The position numbers and the translations under genes were made by a program. From IMG/VR virus record IMGVR_UViG_3300005563_000008, positions 1-52,262 of that record: a DNA stretch of 52,262 nt; one strand, given 5' to 3'. The first letter of the stretch is position 1; every line of letters starts with the position of its first letter. The notes below the pieces were generated by a model. It was given only the letters and a program-made list of their open reading frames with translations. It had not been told where the DNA came from and made no database searches. This document shows positions 39,493-47,344 of this stretch, piece by piece. Source of the DNA: a virus.

Positions 39493-39795
39493 ATGGCGTA
39501 CAACTTCGTCACGGATTTTATGGCTTTGGTGCGCAACACTGCGGGCGGGGCTCGCACGGTGCGAGCGCCTACGCTTGACGTGGTGATTGCAACGCTTGCC
39601 CGGGCAAACATGTTTGCCCTGTACGTCGGCGCAACTGCACCGACAGCCAATCAAGCCACAACGGTATGGCTGAAGCCGGCCACGCAATCGTGGTCTGCCG
39701 AAGGCGTCGTGTACCTTTGGAACGCTGCCGATGCACAGTACGAACTCGCGACCCCGAAACTATTTTCCGCATTGATAGCGGCACAGGGGGTTTAA
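39493..39795 (+). CDS. Stand-alone fibre N-terminal module
   Basis: A 100-residue protein consisting only of the module seen at the start of its neighbours: MAYNFVTDFMALVRNTAGGA, RAPTLDVVIATLARANMFAL, YVGATAPTANQATTVWLKPA, AEGVVYLWNAADAQYELATP. It probably binds the same tail site as the two longer proteins and could cap or replace them. The ATG at 39493 lies two bases after the upstream stop. Confidence 0.6.
   Translation: MAYNFVTDFMALVRNTAGGARTVRAPTLDVVIATLARANMFALYVGATAPTANQATTVWLKPATQSWSAEGVVYLWNAADAQYELATPKLFSALIAAQGV
39697..39743 (+). repeat. 47-base near-identical repeat shared with 40000-40046
   Basis: The coding strand of AEGVVYLWNAADAQYE here and in the next gene matches at 46 of 47 positions (copies at 39697-39743 and 40000-40046), far closer than the protein similarity of the rest. 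This indicates recent duplication or gene conversion. Confidence 0.85.
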
Positions 39796-39798
39796 GGC

Positions 39799-40401
39799 AT
39801 GTACAACCCCATAACTGACTTTCTCGCCCTACTGCGGAACGTTAATAACCAGGCTACCGTTTCGCAAGTGCCGGGGCTCGACTTCGTCATTTCCGCGATG
39901 GCGCGAGCCGGCATGTTCAATCTGTACGTCGGGCAGACGGCGCCAATCGTCAACCAGGCGACAACGGTGTGGTTGAAACCATCGGTGCCGTCGTGGGTTG
40001 CCGAAGGCGTCGTGTACCTGTGGAACGCTGCCGATGCACAGTACGAGGTAGCCACGCCAGCGCTGTGGGACGCGGTCTTACTCGCATCCGTTAGCGGCCA
40101 ATTTCAATTAGTCACCGGGAACACGGCGACTGTTGACGCAGACACGACCTTGATTGCGATTGAGCGCTCAAATCCTGCGGCGACTACGTTGACGTTGCCC
40201 CCGGTGGCCGACAAGAGCAAACCACTGCAGGTTGTCGATTGGTCTTCCAACGTGGTTGCGCACCAAATTACGTTGGTGCCAGATGGCACAGAAAAAATCA
40301 TGCGCCTTTCGACGTTCCGGCTTTTCTCTACACCGGATCAGTTGGCAGGCGTCACTTTGTATCCTTCGACTGATTTGGCCGGGTGGGTGATTGCGCCATG
40401 A
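39799..40401 (+). CDS. Fibre adaptor with N-terminal module
   Basis: A 200-residue protein. Residues 1-95 are the shared module (MYNPITDFLALLRNVNNQ, PGLDFVISAMARAGMFNLYV, AEGVVYLWNAADAQYEVATP). Residues 100-200 are a separate beta-rich domain (FQLVTGNTATVDADTTLIAI, ERSNPAATTLTLPPVADKSK, IMRLSTFRLFSTPDQLAGVT). AAGG precedes the ATG, and its stop overlaps the giant fibre start (ATGA). Likely virion. Confidence 0.6.
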   Translation: MYNPITDFLALLRNVNNQATVSQVPGLDFVISAMARAGMFNLYVGQTAPIVNQATTVWLKPSVPSWVAEGVVYLWNAADAQYEVATPALWDAVLLASVSGQFQLVTGNTATVDADTTLIAIERSNPAATTLTLPPVADKSKPLQVVDWSSNVVAHQITLVPDGTEKIMRLSTFRLFSTPDQLAGVTLYPSTDLAGWVIAP

Positions 40402-43145
40402 AAATGTTTCGTCTTTTTGTCGCGCTTGCTGCGCTCGCTTCTATCTCGCCCGCATTTTCACAGTGGCAGACGCCATTGTATTCCGTGCCAATCGGGCGCG
40501 GCAGCGGCGCTACTGGTTTCGATAGCGTTCCGGCAGGCACGAGCGGCCTTCCTTTGGCCGCGAACGGTCCATCTGCGAAACCATCCTACCAGGCGTTGCC
40601 GATAGGCGGCCCCGGGATTAGCGGTCTTGCCGGTGGCGTGGCTACTTTTCTAGGGGCGCCCACGAGTGCCAATCTTCGCGCGGCCGTGACCGACGAAACA
40701 GGCACGGGCGTACTCGTTTTCAGCAACAGCCCGGCGCTGACCGGCGTACCAACCGCACCCACTGCGCTGCCGGGGACCAATACTACGCAGATTGCAACCA
40801 CGGCTTTTGTCCAGGCCACACTAACCCCGTGTACGTCTTTGGGCGCCTTCCTCGTGGGCACGGGCTCCGTCGTTCAATGCTCCAATATCACCGGGACACA
40901 GGCCACCGTAACCGGCACTTTCAACGTCACGGGTGAGCAAACCTACTCCGTCAGCCCGACCGGAAATCCGACCGGCGGCCCGGTGCTCACGACCTATGCA
41001 TCGTTGAATGCACAGGGCACGACTATTAAGCCCAACAATCGGGAGTTCCTTGCCAACATAGGTCTTAACTCCACCACTGGCAGCGGGATAATTGACACTG
41101 TCAATGATGGCAAAGTGGCGCTTTACGTCGGTATCGTCGGTAACGCCGGGACAGGTTCGATATGGGCAATAAACCCGTTGATAACCATGATGCCCGGCAG
41201 TGGTTCGACGTACAACGCGCAGACTATCGAAATTGATTTTAACAACTTGAATGCGGACCGCGGCGCCGCCGACGGCGCGGCCGGGCTGGTGCCCCCAGCT
41301 GCCTACGGGCTCGCGATTTCCGGTGCTTCCACGTTCGGCAGTATCGCGGCGATCTCCATTAACGGGTCATCGGTGCAGTGGCACCGCGGCATTTCGATTG
41401 CGGCTGGCGTCACCGATAGCTCGTACCAGGACGTTACGAGTTCAACCATTTCCTTGGACGTGCGCGGTACGCACACGTACGGCTTGGACTTGAAGAACGG
41501 TACGTTCGCCTACCCAATTCGGTTGGCCAATCAAACTTCTATCGCTTGGCGCAACCCCGGTGACAGTGCCGACCAGCCAATCCTCACTCTCGATAGCAAC
41601 AACAACGTTCTGTATGCCGCCACTGGTTTTGCGGGTTCGCATTTTTGGTATGGGGCGAACGTAGCGCCTGCAACCGACGGTGTCACGGCCTTGGGAGGCG
41701 CCACCAATCGGTGGACGACAGTTCACGCGAAGGGCTTGAAGCTGTACGGCGCCACCAGCGGCAACGTCAACCAGGTAACTCAGGCGGTAGCCGGTACACC
41801 CACTATCACGTGGGGCAACGCGTCGGGCACGCCCGCGGTGACTGTATCCGCACCGCTCGCGCTAAGCACCACCACCGGCAATCTGACCATCACGGGCGCG
41901 GCCGGTCAGGTGCTGGCTGGGGCAACCCCGGCGTTCACGGCCACTCCCACGCTGGGCGTGGCGGGGTCGGCTATCGGCACACTGGCGCTCGCCGGCAACA
42001 CTTCCGGTACAGTGACCATCACCCCGCAGGCGGCAGCTGGCACGGCTACTTTCACGCTGCCCAACGCATCCGGCACGCCTGCAATTTCGGTCCCGAGCCC
42101 GCTGTCGCTTAGTGCCGTTACTGGCGCGGTCACGTGGGCAGGGTTGACCATTGGCGACATACTCTACGCCGACACCACTACGAGCATGGCAAAACTTGCC
42201 GATGTTGCGACGGGCAACGCCCTGATTTCGGGCGGCGTTGGTGTGGCGCCGTCGTGGGGTAAGATTGGGATTTCCACGCACGTTTCGGGGCTGGGTACGG
42301 GTGTCGCAACTTTCTTGGGGACGCCATCATCGGCAAATCTCGCCGCGGCAGTCACGGACGAAACTGGTAGTGGCGCTTTGGTCTTCGCAACCGCGCCCAC
42401 GTTCACCACGTCAATAACGGGAACGGTGTCGGGAACGTACTTCTCTCAAACGATTGGCCGCTCGGACCACCCGGGCTCGCCTCCGTACTTTAATGCGGTG
42501 GCTAACTATCAGGGGGCCAACTCGGCCGGCTCCCCCATTCCCTACCAGCAAATTACTAACGTGGTCGATGTTGAGACGGCCGGGGCTGAAAGCGGCCACA
42601 CTTGTTTTGCAACCTACCAAGCCGGTGTTGTTGGAAATCGGTTTTGTTTCGGCGCGGGCGTAGCCGTGGGGAACATATTGACGCCCGGCTCGGGGTCGTT
42701 GCTCGCGGCTGCCTCAATTAAATCACAGGGCGCGACGGACGGCATTGGATACGCCACAGGTGCAGGCGGTACGGTTACGCAGGCGACCAGCAAAGCAACG
42801 GCAGTTACGCTTAACACTGTGACCGGCACTATAACCTTGAACAACGCCGCGCTGGCTGCGGCCACCATCGTTTCATTCACATTGAACGATAGCGCCATTG
42901 CCTCTACGGACTACATTGGCACGGCGCACGAAAGCGGCGGCACCACGGGGGCCTACAGCATTAATTGCAGAGCTACAGGTGCGGGGACGGCCGCTTGCGA
43001 CGTGCGCAACAACACCGCGGGTTCGCTATCGGAAGCCATCGTAATTCGGTTTTGGGTGCATAAATCGGTTAACTCGTGGCTTTTGGATGGCGACACGCCG
43101 GCCAATGACAACGCCCTACTTGACGGTGTACGGAAGTATGCGTAA
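40398..43145 (+). CDS. Long tail-fibre-like protein with export signal
   Basis: A 915-residue protein. It starts with a Sec-like signal (MKMFRLFVALAALASISPAF then S before Gln22). Mature QWQTPLYSVPIGRG is followed by the fibre repeat type GGVATFLGAPTSANLRAAVT, DETGTGVLVFSNSPALTGVP and LPGTNTTQIATTAFVQATL. A second GVATFLGTPSSANLAAAVTD/DETGSGALVFATAP copy lies near residue 640. A long Thr/Ala/Gly beta region lies between them, and the C-terminus is a compact domain. The mature start resembles fibre proteins I know from rhizobial phages. Fibres normally assemble in the cytoplasm, so the signal is unusual. Confidence 0.65.
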   Translation: MKMFRLFVALAALASISPAFSQWQTPLYSVPIGRGSGATGFDSVPAGTSGLPLAANGPSAKPSYQALPIGGPGISGLAGGVATFLGAPTSANLRAAVTDETGTGVLVFSNSPALTGVPTAPTALPGTNTTQIATTAFVQATLTPCTSLGAFLVGTGSVVQCSNITGTQATVTGTFNVTGEQTYSVSPTGNPTGGPVLTTYASLNAQGTTIKPNNREFLANIGLNSTTGSGIIDTVNDGKVALYVGIVGNAGTGSIWAINPLITMMPGSGSTYNAQTIEIDFNNLNADRGAADGAAGLVPPAAYGLAISGASTFGSIAAISINGSSVQWHRGISIAAGVTDSSYQDVTSSTISLDVRGTHTYGLDLKNGTFAYPIRLANQTSIAWRNPGDSADQPILTLDSNNNVLYAATGFAGSHFWYGANVAPATDGVTALGGATNRWTTVHAKGLKLYGATSGNVNQVTQAVAGTPTITWGNASGTPAVTVSAPLALSTTTGNLTITGAAGQVLAGATPAFTATPTLGVAGSAIGTLALAGNTSGTVTITPQAAAGTATFTLPNASGTPAISVPSPLSLSAVTGAVTWAGLTIGDILYADTTTSMAKLADVATGNALISGGVGVAPSWGKIGISTHVSGLGTGVATFLGTPSSANLAAAVTDETGSGALVFATAPTFTTSITGTVSGTYFSQTIGRSDHPGSPPYFNAVANYQGANSAGSPIPYQQITNVVDVETAGAESGHTCFATYQAGVVGNRFCFGAGVAVGNILTPGSGSLLAAASIKSQGATDGIGYATGAGGTVTQATSKATAVTLNTVTGTITLNNAALAAATIVSFTLNDSAIASTDYIGTAHESGGTTGAYSINCRATGAGTAACDVRNNTAGSLSEAIVIRFWVHKSVNSWLLDGDTPANDNALLDGVRKYA

Positions 43146-43182
43146 ACGTACGCGCTCCGTTAACCCCGTCGAGGACCAATCA

Positions 43183-43647
43183 ATGCGCGCTGTTATCTTC
43201 GCTCTCGCGTTTCTCACTCTAGCCGCCCCCGCTTCCGCCGCGGACGCACCGTCGCTGACTGTCGAGCAAGTTATCCAAATCGGCAACGGTATCGCCGCTT
43301 TGGATGGTTACGACAAGATTGTGAAGGACGGCGCCAGCGAAAAGTCGGTGCACGTGCCCTATCAATTCGGTGGCGGTCTGCGATTGCTTCTGGCGTCCGA
43401 CCTTGACAAAGCCCGGACCGTAATTAAGCGCTACCAGGATGCCGTACAGGCGCTATTCAGCGCCATGCAAAAGGACGGCAAAATACCCGACGCGTCGCTG
43501 GCACAGTACACGGCAGAACAGCGCAAGATGCTAGACCAGCCCGCCGATGTACAACTAGCGCGCATTAAAGCCGATGAACTGAAGCTGTCGGAAAACCCTA
43601 TCCCTTCGTCGGTGCTATCAAATCTCGTGCCAATTTTGGATCAGTAG
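43183..43647 (+). CDS. Secreted helical protein before the endolysin
   Basis: A 154-residue protein with signal MRAVIFALAFLTLAAPASA and mature start ADAPSLTVEQVIQIGNGIAA. The mature protein is helical (ASDLDKARTVIKRYQDAVQA, LFSAMQKDGK, EQRKMLDQPADVQLARIKAD). GAGGA lies about 9 bases before the chosen ATG. An upstream in-frame ATG (43138) is less likely. It may act in the periplasm at lysis, next to the M15 endolysin. Not recognised. Confidence 0.6.
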   Translation: MRAVIFALAFLTLAAPASAADAPSLTVEQVIQIGNGIAALDGYDKIVKDGASEKSVHVPYQFGGGLRLLLASDLDKARTVIKRYQDAVQALFSAMQKDGKIPDASLAQYTAEQRKMLDQPADVQLARIKADELKLSENPIPSSVLSNLVPILDQ

Positions 43648-43649
43648 GC

Positions 43650-44168
43650 ATGAATTTTTACGACACGGTATTGCGCAATTCAAAGGCGTTCCGCTCGGAC
43701 GCTGTCTGCAAGGACCCGGCCATGCTTGAGCCGGGCACCCGCGCCGCCGTGCTCGCGTTGCTGGCCGACGCTCACGCTTCGGGCGTTGATCTCCGGTTGC
43801 TCGAAACCTACCGGAGCCAAACACGTCAGAGCGCGCTATTCGCGCGCCGCGCAACACAGCTACGCGTCGTTGGCTGCCACGGCTACGGCGTGGCAGCGGA
43901 CTTCGGGGTGTTCATCGGCGGGGCTTACCAGGGCTCCGACAAGCCGTATGCGTTCCTGCGGACGCTCGCTCGTAAGCACGGCCTGATTTCGGGCATTGAT
44001 TGGGGCCACCCGCACTCGACCGGCTTCGTTGACAGCGGGCATGTGCAGCGCGTGCCGGTGTGGCGGCAAAATGCTATGTTCGGTAGCGCTTGGTATCCAC
44101 AGGAAAAATATGACCCTTACGAAGACAGCCGGCTACACGGGCATGCGGACGTAGTGTCGAAGGTCTAG
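43650..44168 (+). CDS. M15-type peptidase endolysin
   Basis: A 172-residue protein without a signal. Residues 55-95 hold LRLLETYRSQTRQSALFARR and VGCHGYGVAADFGVF, with the H...D metal pair of the VanY/L-alanyl-D-glutamate peptidase (M15) family. SGIDWGHPHSTGFVDSGHVQ (about 110-130) gives the final D/H motif. It should cut the peptide bridges of the host wall at the end of infection, released by a holin. It follows the secreted helical gene by 2 bases and overlaps the convergent 44165 gene. Confidence 0.8.
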   Translation: MNFYDTVLRNSKAFRSDAVCKDPAMLEPGTRAAVLALLADAHASGVDLRLLETYRSQTRQSALFARRATQLRVVGCHGYGVAADFGVFIGGAYQGSDKPYAFLRTLARKHGLISGIDWGHPHSTGFVDSGHVQRVPVWRQNAMFGSAWYPQEKYDPYEDSRLHGHADVVSKV

Positions 44169-44518
44169 CCGTTGGCGCCGCCTGTACCGCGGTAGGCCCC
44201 GGAGTGGTCGTTTTTTCCGAAGTCCTCTAAATCTTTTTCGAACTCTGCTAGGTCACTAACGGCCGCGTCTAGCTCGGCATGTTTCGCAGCGAAGATGCTT
44301 TCTCGGCTCTTGTGGACCGTCTGCACGCGATTGACGTAGTCCGCCACGTCTTTCTCTACAGCGTTTTCGAGCGCTGTACGGGCGTCCACGGCTCGTTTGA
44401 GAGTATTACTAAGGCGCCCCATTCGAAGCCTCTTGCGTCGTGCCTTGGTGCGAGCGGTTAATTCGTCCAGCGTGAACGTACGGGGCGGGAACCCCGGGGG
44501 CCGCAAGATGAACCGCAT
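44165..44518 (-). CDS. Basic coiled-coil protein with own promoter
   Basis: A 117-residue protein: RPPGFPPRTFTLDELTARTK, ARRKRLRMGRLSNTLKRAVD, ARTALENAVEKDVADYVNRV, then a Glu/Ala/Lys coil. ATG with GGGGG about 6 bases before. The leader carries two mutually exclusive hairpins and a TTGACG-N17-CATACG promoter lies upstream. It lies antisense to its neighbours and may be a small late regulator. Not recognised. Confidence 0.55.
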   Translation of the reverse strand: MRFILRPPGFPPRTFTLDELTARTKARRKRLRMGRLSNTLKRAVDARTALENAVEKDVADYVNRVQTVHKSRESIFAAKHAELDAAVSDLAEFEKDLEDFGKNDHSGAYRGTGGANG

Positions 44519-44561
44519 TCGAAACCCCCTTGCGGGGCCGGCAAGTGGGCCAGCCGGCCCC
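44519..44561 (-). promoter_or_regulatory. Two-state leader hairpin that can hide the RBS
   Basis: On the minus strand, GGGGCCGGC (44553-44561) and GCCGGCCCC (44534-44542) form a perfect 9-base stem with a 10-base loop. The CCCC end of that stem can also pair with the GGGG of the ribosome-binding site across GCAA. The two pairings exclude each other, so a translation on/off switch is possible. Confidence 0.45.
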
Positions 44562-44608
44562 GCGCTCAACAACCTGGAGGGTGCCACTGCGTATTCAGCG
44601 GCGGCGCA

Positions 44609-44637
44609 CGTATGACATAATTTGCGCTTTGCGTCAA
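44609..44637 (-). promoter_or_regulatory. Sigma70-like promoter, TTGACG-N17-CATACG
   Basis: Minus strand, -35 TTGACG (44632-44637), exact 17-base spacer, -10 CATACG (44609-44614) in a TATGTCATACG context. Same architecture as the 13265 promoter. Transcription would start near 44602 and carry the two-state hairpin leader. Confidence 0.7.
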
Positions 44638-44679
44638 CGGATGGTAAAATGCTGGAGCAAAATCAATGGAGCGCTCCCG

Positions 44680-45012
44680 ATGTTACCGAACGCCATGCAA
44701 ACTCAAAACTCAACCGCCGTGCTCGTGGGCATCGGCGCCGGCTTCGCCGCGGGCCACGGCTGGCTTGGGCTCGATAACGGCAGTTGGACCACCATTTTCT
44801 CCGGTCTAGCGCTCTTGCTGCCCGTGCTGTGGCCCGTGCTGGCCAACAATGCGAAGGCGCTGAAAAACCAGGTCGGCAAGCTGGGCGCCGTAGTGGTCAC
44901 CGATAAGGCCACCGCCGACGCGCTGCCAAACAACCCCAACGTAATTGCGGCCAGCGCGTCTGTGGCCGCGGCTGTGGAGAAGGCCGGCGCCACGTCCCCG
45001 GCTATCCAATGA
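44680..45012 (+). CDS. Holin-like membrane protein
   Basis: A 110-residue protein. MQTQNSTAVLVGIGAGFAAG, then GLDNGSWTTIFSGLALLLPV and LWPVLANNAKALKNQVGKLG give one or two membrane helices and a basic middle. The C-terminus is an Ala/Pro/Asn-rich tail (AAAVEKAGATSPAIQ). GGAG lies about 9 bases before the ATG. Its position one gene-pair after the endolysin and before the terminase supports a holin role, without proof. Confidence 0.55.
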   Translation: MLPNAMQTQNSTAVLVGIGAGFAAGHGWLGLDNGSWTTIFSGLALLLPVLWPVLANNAKALKNQVGKLGAVVVTDKATADALPNNPNVIAASASVAAAVEKAGATSPAIQ

Positions 45013-45236
45013 ACTTACTCGCCTTTGGGCTCGGGCTGGCTGGGATGCCCGAGCCGACAATCCAAGAGTTGAACAAGCAACTCCCCGCGCTCGAACGGCT
45101 GGCTGCGCTGGCAAAAGAAGCGGAGCCATTGCTTGTCCAGCTTACGCCGTACGCCAACCGAGCCGTGCCCGACATTGTCGCGGTTACCCCGCTTATTCAA
45201 CAGTTGATAGCTTTCGCTAAGTCGAAACAGGGTTAG
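45009..45236 (+). CDS. Small helical protein before terminase
   Basis: A 75-residue Leu/Ala/Gln-rich helical protein: MNLLAFGLGLAGMPEPTIQE, LNKQLPALERLAALAKEAEP, LLVQLTPYANRAVPDIVAVT. The N-terminal stretch is mildly hydrophobic. ATGA overlap with the holin-like gene, and one base before the terminase. It could be a lysis partner or a terminase accessory. Not recognised. Confidence 0.5.
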   Translation: MNLLAFGLGLAGMPEPTIQELNKQLPALERLAALAKEAEPLLVQLTPYANRAVPDIVAVTPLIQQLIAFAKSKQG

Positions 45237-45237
45237 C

Positions 45238-46767
45238 ATGTTTCCGTGGGAGAAGCCCGTACCGCTCGACCGCGAAAGCATGCGTACGAGATTGCGGGAC
45301 TTCGAACGCTATCGCGAGTTTCTGCGCATCCGACCGCGTACGGGCGGCGAGCGTATTCCTTTCGTCCTCAACAACGCGCAAACAGTCCTCCACGAGCGCA
45401 TAGAAGCCGAGCGAAAAGAGTTCGGCATGGTGCGGGCTCTTATCCCCAAGGCACGCCGTATGGGCGTGAGCACGTACGTTGGTAGCCGATATTTCCACCG
45501 GACGGCGACAGAGTTTGGCCGCCGTGCACAGGTGGTTGCCCACCGCACGGACAGCGCTACGAACCTGCACCGCGAAATCAAGGAATTTTACAACGGTTTG
45601 CCGCTGCCGTTGCGGCCGTCCGTCAGCTTGTCGAATGCTAGAGAGTTGATTTTCGACAAACTCAAGTCGTTGTACAAGGTAGCTTCCGCAGAAGGCGGCG
45701 ACATTGGCCGTTCGGACGACTTTCATTTGTTGCACCTCTCGGAAGCGGCGTTCTTTGACAACACGGAAGACCTGTCATCGGGCCTACTGAAGACGGTGCT
45801 AGGGCTCCCCGGCACTGAAATAGCTATGGAGAGCACCGGCAACGGACAGTCGGGCATGTTCTACAACATGTGTGAGCAAGCCTACCGCGATCAAAATAAG
45901 GGCGAATGGCGCATCCACTTCCTGCCGTGGCACTTGATGCCAGAATACCGTACCGAAGTTCCGCAGGGCTGGAAGGCGCCGCGCGATTTTGAGGAATACG
46001 CCAAGCTGCACGGCTTGGACCGCGAGCAACTATATTGGTTCTGGAAAGAAAACTACACCACGGCCGTAATGAACGGCGGCCAGCCCGAAACCATCCACCG
46101 GCTCACGCGACAGGAATTTCCGGCCATATATAGCGAATGCTTTATGGCCGACAGCACGCTAGACTTTTTCCCGGCATCCATTGTCGCGGCGGCCATGGCG
46201 CGGCAGCCGACGCCCTCCGCAGGCGCGCTGAAACTGCTTTGCGTGGACCCTGCAGGCGACGGCCAAGACAAGCCTTTCGTGGGCGACCGTCAAGGCTCTG
46301 CGCTCGGGGCGCGCGTGTGGGGTGAACTCACGAGCCGGGACTTTAACGTACAAGCTGACTGGCTTGTAGCCGCCTTTGATCGTTTTAACATGGACGCTAT
46401 TGTTATAGATGCCACGGGCGGCGGCAAAGGACTAGTGGACGCCTGCAGGCTCCGCATGCGCAAGTACGGCCCCGAAAAAGTTGTTCCCGTCGTTTTCTCG
46501 TGGGGCGCCGTCAATGAAGTCCTGTACGGCAACCGGCGAGCGGAGTTGCACGACAAGGCGCAAAGGTGGCTGCAAGGGGGCGTCTCGATACCGAACGACA
46601 AAGCGCTGCAAGAGGAAGCCGCGGCCTATAAGTGGGGCACTGGTGGGTGCCGTCGTGACGAAAAGGGCCGGCTGTTCATGACGCCAAAAGAGAAGATCAA
46701 AAAGGAACTTGGGCGCTCGCCCGATAAGCTGGACGTGCTGGCCGTCTCTATGGCGTTAGACGGTTAG
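45238..46767 (+). CDS. terL: Terminase large subunit
   Basis: A 509-residue packaging motor. ATPase: KARRMGVST (residues 71-79, a Walker A variant) and HLLHLSEAAFF (163-173, Walker B with catalytic Glu). Nuclease: LLCVDPAGDGQDK (about 334-346), AIVIDATGGGKGLVDAC (about 384-400) and the closing DKLDVLAVSMAL. It cuts and pumps genome DNA into the prohead through the portal. It starts MFPWEKPVPL, so an FPWExKP N-terminus is shared with the ParB-like and 29774 proteins. ATG lies one base after the upstream stop. Confidence 0.9.
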   Translation: MFPWEKPVPLDRESMRTRLRDFERYREFLRIRPRTGGERIPFVLNNAQTVLHERIEAERKEFGMVRALIPKARRMGVSTYVGSRYFHRTATEFGRRAQVVAHRTDSATNLHREIKEFYNGLPLPLRPSVSLSNARELIFDKLKSLYKVASAEGGDIGRSDDFHLLHLSEAAFFDNTEDLSSGLLKTVLGLPGTEIAMESTGNGQSGMFYNMCEQAYRDQNKGEWRIHFLPWHLMPEYRTEVPQGWKAPRDFEEYAKLHGLDREQLYWFWKENYTTAVMNGGQPETIHRLTRQEFPAIYSECFMADSTLDFFPASIVAAAMARQPTPSAGALKLLCVDPAGDGQDKPFVGDRQGSALGARVWGELTSRDFNVQADWLVAAFDRFNMDAIVIDATGGGKGLVDACRLRMRKYGPEKVVPVVFSWGAVNEVLYGNRRAELHDKAQRWLQGGVSIPNDKALQEEAAAYKWGTGGCRRDEKGRLFMTPKEKIKKELGRSPDKLDVLAVSMALDG

Positions 46768-46939
46768 GTAACTGCAGGGTTATTGTTAGCCCCGGCATTA
46801 GGTCTTCTACGAACGCCCGTTCCTCGTTAACCGCCGTCTTCAGGTACTCCACAGCTGCCTTTCGCATATCTTCGGTAATAGGGCCGTTCTCCGAGCGTAA
46901 AATTACTTTTGCAAGTTCGATAGCGTACGTGCGCGGCAT
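46748..46939 (-). CDS. Small protein convergent with terminase
   Basis: A 63-residue protein: MPRTYAIELAKVILRSENGP, ITEDMRKAAVEYLKTAVNEE, RAFVEDLMPGLTITLQLPNR. It is helical with a beta end. It overlaps the terminase 3' end by 20 bases on the other strand and is divergent from the histone-tail/RHH gene. GGGAC lies 7 bases before ATG. Not recognised. Confidence 0.5.
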   Translation of the reverse strand: MPRTYAIELAKVILRSENGPITEDMRKAAVEYLKTAVNEERAFVEDLMPGLTITLQLPNRLTP

Positions 46940-46958
46940 CGGCAGTCCCGTACCTGTG

Positions 46959-46987
46959 TTGACACGTACGAACACGTACGCTATCAC
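46959..46987 (+). promoter_or_regulatory. Sigma70-like promoter, TTGACA-N17-TATCAC
   Basis: -35 TTGACA (46959-46964), spacer of 17 bases containing two CACGTACG half repeats, -10 TATCAC (46982-46987). The transcript would start near 46994 and carry the histone-tail/RHH gene at 47021. Confidence 0.7.
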
Positions 46988-47020
46988 AATGCGGATTTCA
47001 ACTGCAAAAACGGAGCGCCC

Positions 47021-47338
47021 ATGAGCGAAGGAATTGAAACGACCGCCGAACCCCCGAGCCCGGCAAAGAAGGTGGCCAAGAAAAAGAAGCTGACAAAGAA
47101 AACAGCCAAGCCGGCGGCCAAGAAAAAGAAGAAAGCCGCGAGCCCGGCAAAGAAGGTCGCCAAAAAGAAGCCGGCGAAAAAAGCAGCCAAGAAGGTTGTT
47201 AAGCCGAAAGTCCGCACCGAACGGCTCGACATGCGGATAACGAAGGAAGACAAGCGCAAACTCGAAGCGCTGGCCAAGAAGCAACGACGCACCGTTACTT
47301 CGGTGGCCCTGGAAGCCATCGAAAAGTTTAAGGGCTGA
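47021..47338 (+). CDS. Histone-H1-like tail fused to RHH DNA-binding domain
   Basis: A 105-residue protein in two parts. Residues 12-65 are Lys/Ala/Pro repeats (SPAKKVAKKKKLTKKTAKPA, then a second SPAKKVAKKKPAKKAAKK), like eukaryotic H1 or bacterial Lys-rich histone tails. Residues 66-105 (RTERLDMRITKEDKRKLEAL, AKKQRRTVTSVALEAIEKF) are a ribbon-helix-helix domain. A nucleoid protein that combines site-specific dimer binding with non-specific DNA coating is likely. It has its own promoter and ends at a strong bidirectional terminator. Confidence 0.7.
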   Translation: MSEGIETTAEPPSPAKKVAKKKKLTKKTAKPAAKKKKKAASPAKKVAKKKPAKKAAKKVVKPKVRTERLDMRITKEDKRKLEALAKKQRRTVTSVALEAIEKFKG

Positions 47339-47344
47339 CAACAG

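Noticed and set aside
40104-42409. Many antisense frames in the long fibre gene
   Set aside because: All are Val/Ala/Pro-rich reverse translations of Thr/Gly/Ala repeats and lack start signals.
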